Source of the DNA: Pulveribacter suum
GTDB lineage: Bacteria; Pseudomonadota; Gammaproteobacteria; Burkholderiales; Burkholderiaceae_C
Reading direction: 5' to 3'
Assembly: GCF_003013695.1 (NCBI RefSeq)
Contig: NZ_CP027792.1
Location: 633,501 to 697,500, forward strand
DNA length: 64,000 nt
Each line of letters starts with the position of its first letter. Position 1 is the stretch's first letter. Below, piece by piece: positions 25,078-34,925 of the stretch. The position numbers and the translations under genes are program-made. The notes below the pieces were generated by a model. That model made no database searches and was not told where the DNA came from. It saw nothing but the letters and a program-made list of their open reading frames with translations.

Positions 25078-25896
25078 TTACGAATTGCCGCGCAGCAGGC
25101 GGCTGACGAGGCCGCCGCGGCGCGCCTCGGCAGGCAGTGCGTCGCCAGCGGCCTGGGCCAGCACCACGCTGATGTTGTCGCGCCCGCCGAGGGCGTTGGC
25201 CAGGGCCACCATGCGGCTGGCCTTTTCGGCCAGGGGCAGGGGCTGGCGGGCCAGCTCGGCCAGTTCCTCGTGGGTCATCAGGTCGGTCAGACCGTCGGAG
25301 CACAGCAGGTACAGGTCGCCCGGCTCCACGGTGAATTCATTGACCTCCAGCGGCGCCACGGGCTCCACCCCCAGGGCGCGGGTGACCAGGTTGCGCATGC
25401 CGGTGCGCGCGGCCTCTTCTGGGGTGAGCAGGCCGGCGTCCATCTGCTCCTGCAGCCACGAATGGTCGCGCGTCAGCTGCTCCAGGCTGCCTCTGCGCAG
25501 CCGGTAGCAGCGCGAATCGCCGACGTGGCCCAGCACCAGCCGGCCGCCGCTGGGAATAAAGACGCCCGCCACCAGCGTGGTGCCCATGCCCTCGTATTGC
25601 GGGTCGGACAGGGACGCGCCCAGGATGGCGTGGTTGGCCTGCTCCACGCAGGCGTCGAGCCGCTCGCGCACTTCGGCGGGGCTGGCGCTGCGGCCCCCGG
25701 GCGCCTCCAGCCAACGGGCCAGTTCGGCGCCCACCTGCTCGATGGCCATGACGGCCGCCACCTCGCCGGCGTTGTAGCCGCCCATGCCGTCGGCCAGCAG
25801 CACCAGGCCGGCGGCCTCGTGGACGGCCACCGCGTCTTCGTTGTTGGTGCGCACGCGGCCGGTGTCGGTCAGTGCGTAGAACTCGTAGCTCGGCAT
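25078..25896 (-). CDS. PP2C-family serine/threonine phosphatase (Stp1/PrpC type)
   Basis: 272 aa. PP2C metal and catalytic motifs are in order: TDTGRVRTNNEDA at the start, LLADGMGGYNAGEVA (about 32-46), GHVGDSRCYRLR, and LYLLCSDGLTDLM near residue 200, then GGRDNISVVL. It dephosphorylates Ser/Thr-phosphorylated proteins using Mn/Mg. It precedes the FHA gene with ~140 bp between them, a typical kinase/phosphatase/FHA signalling set, though the kinase is not present here. Confidence 0.93.
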   Translation of the reverse strand: MPSYEFYALTDTGRVRTNNEDAVAVHEAAGLVLLADGMGGYNAGEVAAVMAIEQVGAELARWLEAPGGRSASPAEVRERLDACVEQANHAILGASLSDPQYEGMGTTLVAGVFIPSGGRLVLGHVGDSRCYRLRRGSLEQLTRDHSWLQEQMDAGLLTPEEAARTGMRNLVTRALGVEPVAPLEVNEFTVEPGDLYLLCSDGLTDLMTHEELAELARQPLPLAEKASRMVALANALGGRDNISVVLAQAAGDALPAEARRGGLVSRLLRGNS

Positions 25897-26046
25897 GTGT
25901 GGATAAAGGCGCAGTGGTGGGCCGGTGTCTCGAATATGTTGCGTTATGTTACTTCATGGCGCCAGGGTGCTCGCCCTGAGGTGTCGCCATTTTTGTCACG
26001 CGGCGCTTTCATTTGTGTCTGCGGTATCCGGCCGTTCGCCGGGCAG

Positions 26047-26078
26047 AAAAAAAGCCAGCGGGGCCGCTGGCTTTTTTG
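26047..26078. terminator. Bidirectional intrinsic terminator
   Basis: A-run, AAGCCAGCGG-GG-CCGCTGGCTT (26053-26074 region) and TTTTTTG. It separates sucD from the divergently placed phosphatase promoter region and should end sucCD transcription. Confidence 0.93.
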
Positions 26079-26144
26079 TCTCCTGGCATGGCGCGACGTG
26101 CATCGGGGGGCGGGCGTCGCGCCGGGCCATGTGGGGCTGCTGGC

Positions 26145-27038
26145 TTACAGCAGGCCCTTGAGGATGCGGCCCATCTCCGACGGGTTGCGCGTGACCTTGA
26201 AGCCGCACTCTTCCATGATGGCCAGCTTGGCATCCGCCGTGTCGGCGCCGCCGGAGATCAGCGCGCCGGCGTGGCCCATGCGTTTGCCGGGAGGGGCCGT
26301 GACGCCAGCGATGAAGCCGACGATGGGCTTCTTCATGTGGTCCTTGCACCAGCGGGCGGCTTCGGCTTCATCGGGGCCGCCGATCTCGCCGATCATGATC
26401 ACGGCGTCGGTTTCGGGGTCGTCGTTGAAGGCGCGCATCACGTCGATGTGCTTGAGGCCGTTGATCGGGTCGCCGCCGATGCCCACGGCCGACGACTGGC
26501 CGATGCCCAGCTCGGTCAGCTGCGCCACGGCTTCATAGGTCAGCGTGCCGGAGCGGCTGACCACGCCCACGCGGCCCTTCATGTGGATGTGGCCGGGCAT
26601 GATGCCGATCTTGATCTCGTCGGGCGTGATCAGGCCGGGGCAGTTGGGGCCCAGCAGCAGCGTGCGCTTGCCGCCGGCGGCTTCCTTGGCCAGCATCTTG
26701 TTGCGCACTTCCAGCATGTCGCGCACGGGAATGCCTTCGGTGATGCAGATCGCCAGGTCCAGGTCGGCCTCGACGGCCTCCAGGATGGCGGCCGCGGCGC
26801 CTGCCGGGGGCACGTAGATCACGCTGACGGTGGCGCCGGTTTCCTTGGCGGCCTCACGCACGCTGGCGTAGATCGGCACGTCGAAGATCTTCTCGCCGGC
26901 CTTCTTCGGGTTCACGCCGGCGACAAAGCAGTTCTTGCCGTTGGCGTATTCGATGCACTTTTCGGTGTGGAACTGGCCCGTCTTGCCCGTGATGCCCTGG
27001 GTGATGACGCGGGTGTCCTTGTTGATATAGATCGACAT
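26145..27038 (-). CDS. sucD: Succinate-CoA ligase, ADP/GDP-forming, alpha subunit
   Basis: 297 aa. CoA-binding Rossmann N-domain ([17 protein letters not shown]), then the ligase domain with the phosphohistidine in GHAGALISG (His at about 256). [11 protein letters not shown] is the subunit signature. With SucC it converts succinyl-CoA to succinate with ATP formation in the TCA cycle. It lies 18 bp downstream of sucC in the same operon. Confidence 0.98.
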   Translation of the reverse strand: MSIYINKDTRVITQGITGKTGQFHTEKCIEYANGKNCFVAGVNPKKAGEKIFDVPIYASVREAAKETGATVSVIYVPPAGAAAAILEAVEADLDLAICITEGIPVRDMLEVRNKMLAKEAAGGKRTLLLGPNCPGLITPDEIKIGIMPGHIHMKGRVGVVSRSGTLTYEAVAQLTELGIGQSSAVGIGGDPINGLKHIDVMRAFNDDPETDAVIMIGEIGGPDEAEAARWCKDHMKKPIVGFIAGVTAPPGKRMGHAGALISGGADTADAKLAIMEECGFKVTRNPSEMGRILKGLL

Positions 27039-27056
27039 GTTTGCTTTACCTCGTCA

Positions 27057-28217
<1,161 letters not shown>

Positions 28218-28435
28218 GAGTGAGGTCTCTCTCAGGGGAAGGGTGGGTTGAGGTACCCGTGCGCGACACGCGGCATGAGAAGACGACAACAACCAGAGGC
28301 AGTCGGACCGCAGACTCGGTACAGGCAGCCGGCGACTGTATCATGCTGCGACGCACCATTGTCTTGGCGCAAACCTAACGCAACTTGACAGCCGGCCCGG
28401 CTTTTCGCTGGCGCCCAGGCAGGAGAACGGCCCTT

Positions 28436-29377
28436 ATGTCCCAGGTCCACAAGGTCTTCATCGATGGCGAGGCAGGCACCACTGGCCTGCAGATTCGCGA
28501 GCGCCTGCAGTCCCTGCCGCAGGTGCAGCTGGTCAGCATTGCGCCCGAGCTGCGCAAGGATGCGGCCGCCAAGCGCGACCTGGTCGCCGGCGTGGACATG
28601 GTCGTGCTGTGCCTGCACGACGACGCCGCCCGCGAAAGCGCGGCCATGGTCGATGCGCTGCAGGCCGAGACCGGCCGCGCCATCAAGATCATCGACGCCT
28701 CCACCGCCCACCGCACGGCGGACGGCTGGGTCTTCGGCTTTCCCGAGCTGTGCGCCGGCCAGGCCCATGCGGTGCGCAGCGCCACCCGGGTGTCCAACCC
28801 CGGCTGCTACGCCACCGGCGCCATCGCGCTCTTGCGCCCGCTGGTCGATGCCGGCCTGCTGCCGCCCGACCACCCGGTGGCGCTGCCGTCGGTGAGCGGC
28901 TACTCCGGCGGCGGCCGCGCCATGATCGAGGCCTACGAGGCCGGTAGCGCCGCCCCCTATGAGCTGTACGCGCTGGGCCTGTCGCACAAGCACCTGCCCG
29001 AGATCCTGAAGTACACCGGCATGCAGCGCCGGCCGATCTTCGTGCCCTCGGTGGGCAACTTCCGCCAGGGCATGCTGGTGCAGCTGCCCCTGCACCTGGA
29101 CCTGCTGCCGGGCAAGCCCACGGCCGCCGACCTGCACGACGCCCTGGCTGCGCACTACGCCAAGAGCAACACGCCCGAGCAGTGGGTGCAGGTGCTGCCG
29201 CCCACCGAGGACGGCAAGCTGGAGCCCACGGCGCTCAACGACACCAACCGGCTGGAGCTGCGCGTCTTCCCCAACGAAGACCACCGCCACGCCCTGCTGG
29301 TGGCGCGCCTGGACAACCTGGGCAAGGGCGCCAGCGGCGCAGCGGTGCAGAACCTGAAGCTGATGCTGGGCCTGTAA
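28436..29377 (+). CDS. argC: N-acetyl-gamma-glutamyl-phosphate reductase (short type)
   Basis: 313 aa. NADPH-binding N-domain ([19 protein letters not shown]), then SNPGCYATG with the catalytic Cys124 and the HKHLPEI histidine region. This is the ~310-residue ArgC type 2. It reduces N-acetylglutamyl phosphate to the semialdehyde, third step of arginine synthesis. AGGAG lies ~10 bp before the ATG. Divergent from sucC. Confidence 0.96.
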   Translation: MSQVHKVFIDGEAGTTGLQIRERLQSLPQVQLVSIAPELRKDAAAKRDLVAGVDMVVLCLHDDAARESAAMVDALQAETGRAIKIIDASTAHRTADGWVFGFPELCAGQAHAVRSATRVSNPGCYATGAIALLRPLVDAGLLPPDHPVALPSVSGYSGGGRAMIEAYEAGSAAPYELYALGLSHKHLPEILKYTGMQRRPIFVPSVGNFRQGMLVQLPLHLDLLPGKPTAADLHDALAAHYAKSNTPEQWVQVLPPTEDGKLEPTALNDTNRLELRVFPNEDHRHALLVARLDNLGKGASGAAVQNLKLMLGL

Positions 29378-29382
29378 GCTGC

Positions 29383-29432
29383 AAAAACAATAGCTGCCAG
29401 CGCTTGCCTGGCGCGGCTTTGAGGCCGTTTTC
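29383..29432 (+). repeat. Dispersed palindromic repeat, copy 8
   Basis: Forward copy between argC and the MFS gene: AAAACAATAGCTGCCAGCGC, then TTTGAGGCCGTTTTCAT. It starts 6 bp after the argC stop. Confidence 0.85.
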
Positions 29433-29458
29433 ATTCATATTGCCCCGATCACCGCCCC

Positions 29459-30673
29459 GTGCCACGCAAAGACAGCCCCAGCCCCTCCACCGCCATGACG
29501 CGCGACGAGCGCCGCGCCAGCATCAGCCTGGCGCTGATCTTTGCGCTGCGCATGCTGGGCCTGTTCCTGGTGCTGCCCGTGTTCGCGCTGGAGGCGCGCA
29601 AGTACCCCGGCGGCGACGACCCGGCCCTGGTCGGCCTGGCCATGGGCATCTACGGGCTGACGCAGGCCTTCCTGCAGCTGCCCGTGGGCATGGCGTCCGA
29701 CCGGCTGGGGCGCAAGCGTGTCATCGTGGCTGGCCTGCTGGTGTTTGCCGCCGGCAGCCTGATCGCCGCGCTGGCCGATTCGATCACCGGCCTGCTGGCG
29801 GGCCGCGCGCTGCAGGGTGCGGGCGCCGTGTCGGCGGCCGTCACCGCGCTGCTGGCCGACCAGACGCGCGACGCCGTGCGCACCAAGGCCATGGCCCTGG
29901 TGGGGGCCAGCATCGGGCTGATGTTCGCCATCGCCCTGGTGGCCGCGCCGCCGCTGGCCGCCCGCGTGGGCCTGGCCGGGCTGTTCGGGCTGACCGGCGT
30001 GCTGGCGCTGGCCGGCATCGCTGTGGTGCTGTGGGTCGTGCCGCCCGAGCCCGCGCTGCACCAGGACGTGCCCCGCGGCCGGCTGGCCGAGGTCTGGCGC
30101 CACGCCGACCTGCTGCGCCTGAACGCCGGCGTGTTCGTGCTGCACACGGTGCAGATGGCCATGTGGGTGGCCGTGCCCGCCATGCTGCTGCAGGCCGGGC
30201 TGCCCAAGGCCGCGCACTGGCAGGTCTATCTGCCGGCGGTGGTGCTGTCCTTCGTCGCCATGGGCGGCCTGTTCGCCATGGAGCGGCGCGGGCGCCTGCG
30301 CGCGGCGCTGCTGACCGCCATTGCCCTGGTGCTGGTGGTGCAGGCGGCGCTGGCGCTGCTGTCGGCCGGCGGCGCGCAGCCCACGCTGTGGGTGCTGGGC
30401 GGGCTGCTCTTCGTGTTCTTCTGCGGCTTCAACGCGCTGGAGGCGACCCAGCCGAGCCTGGTCTCGCGCATGGCCCCGGCCAACCTGCGCGGCGCCGCCC
30501 TGGGCGCCTACAACACGCTGCAGTCCTTGGGCCTGTTCGCCGGCGGCGCCCTGGGCGGGGCGCTGGCCAAGTGGGCCGGCCCCACGGGCCTGTTCGCCGC
30601 CACTGCGCTGCTGACGGCGCTGTGGCTGGCCGTCACCTGGCCGCTCAGGCCGGTGGGGCGCGGCGCGCACTGA
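29459..30673 (+). CDS. MFS transporter (YajR/DHA1-like)
   Basis: 404 aa with 12 predicted membrane helices. Motif A between TM2 and TM3 appears as GMASDRLGRKRVIV, with the motif C-like GAGAVSAAVTALLADQT later. Drug:H+ antiporter-like, substrate unknown. GTG 29459 gives the longer form; ATG 29495 (MTRDERRAS) is an equally possible start, and neither has a clear RBS. Confidence 0.88.
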   Translation: MPRKDSPSPSTAMTRDERRASISLALIFALRMLGLFLVLPVFALEARKYPGGDDPALVGLAMGIYGLTQAFLQLPVGMASDRLGRKRVIVAGLLVFAAGSLIAALADSITGLLAGRALQGAGAVSAAVTALLADQTRDAVRTKAMALVGASIGLMFAIALVAAPPLAARVGLAGLFGLTGVLALAGIAVVLWVVPPEPALHQDVPRGRLAEVWRHADLLRLNAGVFVLHTVQMAMWVAVPAMLLQAGLPKAAHWQVYLPAVVLSFVAMGGLFAMERRGRLRAALLTAIALVLVVQAALALLSAGGAQPTLWVLGGLLFVFFCGFNALEATQPSLVSRMAPANLRGAALGAYNTLQSLGLFAGGALGGALAKWAGPTGLFAATALLTALWLAVTWPLRPVGRGAH

Positions 30674-30875
30674 GCGCGCGTGAACAGGCGCCAAGCGTGC
30701 GCGCGCCGGGTTGCAAATCCCCTGGCCGCCACCATTTTCAAGGGTGCGCCTGCACATTCGCGCCGTCAGGCAGCTATGCTGCGCACCGGTGGTTTGAGAA
30801 GCCACTTTTTCGCTTATCTGGCCCGAACCTTCTCTTCGTCACTCGGGCTGTCATCAACTCAACAGGAAATTTCTC

Positions 30876-31427
30876 ATGGCATCCGTCAACAAGGTCATCA
30901 TCGTGGGCAACCTGGGCCGCGACCCGGAGATGCGCACCTTCCCCAGCGGCGACCAGGTGGCCAACGTACGCATCGCCACCACCGACCGCTGGCGCGACAA
31001 GAACACGGGCGAGAACAAGGAAGCCACCGAGTGGCACAGCGTGGTCTTCAACGGCCGCCTGGCCGAGATCGTCGGCCAGTACCTGAAAAAGGGCTCGCAG
31101 GTGTACGTGGAAGGCAGCCTGCGCACGCGCAAGTGGACCGACCAGAGCGGCCAGGAACGCTACACCACCGAAATCCGCGCCGATGCCATGCAGATGCTGG
31201 GCAGCCGCCAGGGCATGGGTGGGCAGGGTGGTGGCTATGACGAAAGCTTCGGCGGCGACAGCGGCGGCGGCTACGAGGCCCCGCGCCGCCCCCCGGCACC
31301 TGCGCCCGCGCCTGCGCGCTCCCCGGCGCCTGCTGCCCCCGCGGCGCGCCCGGCACCGGCGCCCATGGCCCCGCCCCCGCGCGCGGCCTCGGGCTTTGAC
31401 GACATGGACGACGACATCCCGTTCTAA
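30876..31427 (+). CDS. ssb: Single-stranded DNA-binding protein
   Basis: 183 aa. OB-fold domain in residues 1-110 ([18 protein letters not shown], then [13 protein letters not shown] and [17 protein letters not shown]), a flexible Gly/Pro/Ala linker, and the conserved acidic tail DDMDDDIPF that recruits repair and replication partners. Essential for replication and recombination. GC-rich Pro/Ala linker typical of Burkholderiales SSB. Confidence 0.98.
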   Translation: MASVNKVIIVGNLGRDPEMRTFPSGDQVANVRIATTDRWRDKNTGENKEATEWHSVVFNGRLAEIVGQYLKKGSQVYVEGSLRTRKWTDQSGQERYTTEIRADAMQMLGSRQGMGGQGGGYDESFGGDSGGGYEAPRRPPAPAPAPARSPAPAAPAARPAPAPMAPPPRAASGFDDMDDDIPF

Positions 31428-31472
31428 GCCGCAGGCAACCCGGTGTATCCACCATGCGCCGGAATTTCCAGA

Positions 31473-31527
31473 GCAAAATCAGCTGCTAGCGCCCATCCAT
31501 CAAGCGCTGGCAGCTATTTTTTTAATA
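31473..31527 (-). repeat. Dispersed palindromic repeat, copy 9
   Basis: Near-symmetrical copy with AGCTGC at one side and GCAGCT at the other around TAGCGC...CAAGCGCTGG, downstream of ssb, followed by T-rich TTTTTTTAATAGC. It may end ssb transcription. Confidence 0.8.
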
Positions 31528-31532
31528 GCAAT

Positions 31533-31570
31533 AATTGGAATCTGACCCCTATTGACTGACCCCTATTGAG
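31533..31570 (+). repeat. RAYT-associated short motif, copy f (double)
   Basis: AATTGGAATCTGACCCCTATT and then a second GACTGACCCCTATTGAGG unit, right behind repeat copy 9. It shows that the motif also occurs outside the accessory region. Confidence 0.8.
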
Positions 31571-31697
31571 GGGCGCACCTCAGGCCAGCGGACGCCGTGG
31601 GTCCGGCTCCGCCGGCCCAGTAGCGTCGTCCCCTTCCCAGCGTGCGAAGCCGCGCCAGAGAGGCGGCGAGCCGCGCCAGCGGCTCAGGGGGTTGCCT

Positions 31698-32684
31698 CTA
31701 CTTCAACCAGCCCCGCTTGCGAAAGTACAGCATGGGTCCCACGGCGCTGGCGATCATCAGGGCGATGACATAGGCGTAGCCGTATCGCCATTCCAGCTCG
31801 GGCATGACGCGGAAGTTCATGCCATAGACGCTGGCGATCAGCGTGGGCGGCAGCAGCGCCACGCTAGCCACCGAGAAGATCTTGATGATCTTGTTCTGGT
31901 TGATGTTCAGAAAGCCGACCAGCGCATCCATCAGGAAGTTGATCTTGTCGAACAGGAACTGCGTGTGGCTGTCCAGCGACTCGATGTCGCGCAGGATCTG
32001 GCGCGCGTCCTCGAACTGCTCGGCCCCTAGCATCTTGCTGCGCATCAGAAAGCTGACGGCGCGGCGGGTGTCCAGCATGTTGCGGCGGATGCGGCCGTTC
32101 AGGTCTTCCTGCCAGGCGATGTCGGCCAGCACGCTCTGGGCGTAGTCGTCCGTCACGTTGCCATCGAGCACCCGCACGCTGACGGCCTTCAGGTCGTCGT
32201 AGATGCCCTCCAGCGTGTCGGCGGAGTATTCGACGTCGGTGTCGAACAGCGCCAGCAGCACGTCCTTGGCGTCCTCGATCAGGCCGGGGGCGCGCCGCGC
32301 GCGCATGCGCAGCAGGCGAAAGACGGGGATGTCTTCCTCGTGGATGGAAAACAGCACGCCGCAGCTCTTGAGCTCGGCGTTGTGCTGGTTCAGGATGAAG
32401 GCCACGCGCACGCTGCGCGGCTCGTCCTCGTCATCGACCAGGAAGTCGCTGCGAAGATGCAGCTCGCCGTTGTCTTCTTCGTAGAAACGGGCGGATTCCT
32501 CGATGTCCTCGTCCATCACGTCTTCGGGGATGGACAGGCCGTAGTGCTGCTTGATCCAGCGCTTTTCTTCCAGCGTGGGCGACTGCAGGTCCACCCAGAT
32601 GGGCTGGAAGCGCTTGAGCTCTTCCAGCGACTCGATTTCTTCCTGGACCAGCCGGCCGTTGGCGAGCGAAAAGATGTTGAGCAT
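31698..32684 (-). CDS. corA: Magnesium/cobalt transporter CorA
   Basis: 328 aa from ATG 32684 (AAGGAG 9 bp upstream). A long cytoplasmic alpha/beta funnel domain is followed by two C-terminal membrane helices, with the signature YGMNF (GMN at 288-290) at the first helix end. It forms a pentameric Mg2+ channel. The open frame continues far upstream (to 33305) without homology. Stop to the ssb side is separated by a repeat-filled interval. Confidence 0.96.
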   Translation of the reverse strand: MLNIFSLANGRLVQEEIESLEELKRFQPIWVDLQSPTLEEKRWIKQHYGLSIPEDVMDEDIEESARFYEEDNGELHLRSDFLVDDEDEPRSVRVAFILNQHNAELKSCGVLFSIHEEDIPVFRLLRMRARRAPGLIEDAKDVLLALFDTDVEYSADTLEGIYDDLKAVSVRVLDGNVTDDYAQSVLADIAWQEDLNGRIRRNMLDTRRAVSFLMRSKMLGAEQFEDARQILRDIESLDSHTQFLFDKINFLMDALVGFLNINQNKIIKIFSVASVALLPPTLIASVYGMNFRVMPELEWRYGYAYVIALMIASAVGPMLYFRKRGWLK

Positions 32685-32908
32685 GGCTCGCACTCCTTGG
32701 TGTTCTTGGCGTTTGCGGTGATGGGGCGAAGGTGCTTTCAACCCCCTGCAGGCCGTCGGCAGTGCGGGAGGGTGAAAGCTACCGACTGGGGTAGCTTTCC
32801 ATGGCGTCTTTTTTCCTGGAGGTGGAAGGAGGGCAAGGCTTGGCGCGTTGCGCGGCAAGCCCGAAATTATGGCATCGGCGCGCCCATCGCGTGGGCTGGC
32901 GCGGTGCC

Positions 32909-33673
32909 TCAGCGCAGGCCGTGGCGCACCCGCGCCAGCGCGCGGCACAGGTCGGCCCAGGCGGCCGCCTTGGCCTGCGGGGCGCGCAGCAGGTAGGCCG
33001 GGTCGTAGCTGACCAGCGCCGGCGTGCCGTCGGGCAGCTGATGTGCGCCGGCGCGCAGCCGGGCCAGCGGCAGCGGGCTGCCCAGCACGGCGCGCGCCGC
33101 GCCCAGGCCCAGCAGCAGCACCATGGGCGGGCGCAGGGCGGCCAGGCTCTCGGCCAGCGGCGCGGCGGACACGCCGCCGTCGGCCGCCCCGCGCACCAGG
33201 GCCGCCAGCTGCGTGCCGCCCTGGCGGTGCAGGCCGGCGGCGCGCAGCATGTTGTCCAGCAACAGGCCGGCGTCGCCCGCCAGCGGATCGGCGGGGTCGG
33301 CGCATTCCAGGATCACCAGCCAGCCACTGCCGGGCCCGGTGCCTGCACTGCCCTGGGCATAGGGCGCAACGGGCGGGGCCAGCAGCACGGGCGGGAGGGC
33401 GCTCGCTGCCGTTGCCGGCGTTCGCGCCGGTTCTGGTTCTGGTTCTGGTGCGGGTGCTGGTGGGGGTGCGGGTGGGGGTGCGGGTGCGGGTGCGGCAACC
33501 TCGGGCGCCGGCTGCGGCGCAGGGCGGGGCGCAGCCGCCGGTGCCGCAGCGGGCGCATGAGCGAGCGCCGGTGCCGGTGCAGCGGGCGGCGTACGGGTGG
33601 CCGGTGCGGTGAACAGGGCGATGCCCATCTCCTGCAGCATCGCCCGCTGGCGGTTGTCCAGGTCCAGGCTCAT
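32909..33673 (-). CDS. Uracil-DNA glycosylase-like protein with degenerate motifs
   Basis: 254 aa. Residues ~15-85 are a Pro/Ala-rich low-complexity stretch containing a GGTTCT/GGTGCG microsatellite in the DNA (33429-33496). The C-terminal ~140 residues have the family-4/5 UDG outline: GDAGLLLDNMLRAAG, LGLGAARAVLG and SYDPAYLLRAPQAKAAAW. The catalytic GEAPG motif is replaced by LECADP and the HP of the second motif by DP. Probably a structural relative rather than an active glycosylase. The start codon overlaps the rimI stop (ATGA), so it is the third gene of tsaB-rimI-UDG. Confidence 0.8.
   Translation of the reverse strand: MSLDLDNRQRAMLQEMGIALFTAPATRTPPAAPAPALAHAPAAAPAAAPRPAPQPAPEVAAPAPAPPPAPPPAPAPEPEPEPARTPATAASALPPVLLAPPVAPYAQGSAGTGPGSGWLVILECADPADPLAGDAGLLLDNMLRAAGLHRQGGTQLAALVRGAADGGVSAAPLAESLAALRPPMVLLLGLGAARAVLGSPLPLARLRAGAHQLPDGTPALVSYDPAYLLRAPQAKAAAWADLCRALARVRHGLR
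33429..33500 (+). repeat. GGTTCT/GGTGCG-type microsatellite
   Basis: Tandem hexamer-like units GGTTCT (three times), then GGTGCGGGTGCTGGTGG-type units to about 33500. On the minus strand they encode the Pro/Glu/Ala linker of the UDG-like protein. Confidence 0.9.
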
Positions 33674-34152
33674 AGCGGCAGGCTCATGACGATGGCGTCC
33701 TCACGCTGGCCATGGACGGCCGGGTAGTAGTGCCTGCGCTCGCCCACGCGGCGGTAGCCGTGGCGCTCATAGATCTGCTGCGCGCGCAGGTTGCTGGTGC
33801 GCACCTCCAGCCACAGCCACTGGGCGCCCTGGGCCCGGGCCCACAGCGCCAGCGCGTCCAGCAGCAGGTGGGCCCAGCCCTGGCGCTGGTGGCGCGGGGC
33901 GACGGTGATGTTGAGCAGGTGGGCCTCGTCCACGCCGCGCATGGCGATGAAGTAGCCCAGCAGCTCGTCCTGCGCCATGAGCAGCTGGCACTGGTAGCCG
34001 GCGGCCATGGCGTCGATGAAGTTGCCGCGGGTCCACGGGTGATCGTAGGCGCTGGTCTCCACGGCCATCAGCAGGTCCAGCCGCGCGGGGGTGAGCGGCT
34101 CCAGGTGCGCCTGGACGGGCGCGGTGGCGGCGGAGCGGGCGAGTGCGCTCAT
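33670..34152 (-). CDS. rimI: Ribosomal-protein-alanine N-acetyltransferase
   Basis: 160 aa GNAT-family enzyme. The acetyl-CoA-binding loop is HQRQGWAHLLLDAL (about 96-109), and RTSNLRAQQIYERHGYRRVG is the typical RimI C-terminal part. It acetylates the N-terminus of ribosomal protein S18. Overlaps tsaB by 4 bp and the UDG-like gene by 4 bp, forming a tight operon. The open frame extends upstream inside tsaB. Confidence 0.93.
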   Translation of the reverse strand: MSALARSAATAPVQAHLEPLTPARLDLLMAVETSAYDHPWTRGNFIDAMAAGYQCQLLMAQDELLGYFIAMRGVDEAHLLNITVAPRHQRQGWAHLLLDALALWARAQGAQWLWLEVRTSNLRAQQIYERHGYRRVGERRHYYPAVHGQREDAIVMSLPL

Positions 34153-34862
34153 GGCCGGGCCGCGGCGCGGCGCGCGGCATCGCGCTCGGCGGTGGTCTGG
34201 GCCACCTTGTCGCGCACATAGCGCGGCAGGGCGGCGTTGGCCGCCACGGCCGCGCCTTCGGCCAGCAGCGCGGGCGCCAGGCGCAGCAGGGCGGCTGCGG
34301 TGGGGCGCGCCGGCACGTGCGGGGCCTGGGGAGCCAGGCGCTCGCCATAGGCGGCGCGGGCGTTGCCGGCCACGGTGAAGCCCTCGGGCACGGCAATCGC
34401 CTGGGGCGCGGACAGGCCGAAATCCGGCGGGCACGACCAGTGGCCGGCCGAGGCGTCGCCCCGCCATTCATAGGGCGCCCAGTACACCTCGTCCATGCGG
34501 GCATCCAGGGCGGCCAGCACGCGCGTGCAGCCGTGCTCGGCGCGGGCCTGCTCGGCCACCGCCAGCAGCGTATCCACCGGCAGCGCCGGCACGCCCTGGC
34601 CGCCGCGCGCCCCATAGGCCAGCCCCTGGGCCACCGAGCAGGCGGTGCGCAGCCCCGTGAACGAGCCCGGGCCGCGGCCGAAGACCACGGCGTCCAGCCT
34701 GTCGAAGGACAGCCCGGCCTGCTGCAGCAGCGTGCGGATGGCGGCGATCAGCGTGGTGGAGGCCTGCGCGCCCCCCGGGCCGTCGTGCTCCAGCACCTGG
34801 CTGCCGCGCTGCACGGCAATGGTCAGGGTATCGGTGCTGGTGTCGAAGGCAAGCAGGTTCAT
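34149..34862 (-). CDS. tsaB: tRNA threonylcarbamoyladenosine biosynthesis protein TsaB
   Basis: 237 aa. ASKHA-fold start LLAFDTSTDTLTIAV and FGRGPGSFTGLRTACSVAQG are diagnostic. TsaB scaffolds TsaD (and TsaE) for N6-threonylcarbamoylation of A37 in ANN-decoding tRNAs. The substrate-making enzyme of the same pathway, Sua5/TsaC, is also in this window (39444). First gene of tsaB-rimI-UDG. Confidence 0.96.
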   Translation of the reverse strand: MNLLAFDTSTDTLTIAVQRGSQVLEHDGPGGAQASTTLIAAIRTLLQQAGLSFDRLDAVVFGRGPGSFTGLRTACSVAQGLAYGARGGQGVPALPVDTLLAVAEQARAEHGCTRVLAALDARMDEVYWAPYEWRGDASAGHWSCPPDFGLSAPQAIAVPEGFTVAGNARAAYGERLAPQAPHVPARPTAAALLRLAPALLAEGAAVAANAALPRYVRDKVAQTTAERDAARRAAARP

Positions 34863-34925
34863 GGCCGGGTGATTATCGGCGTGCGCATCGGCGCACGCGC
34901 CGCGGGGCCTCTAGACTTTGTGCGC

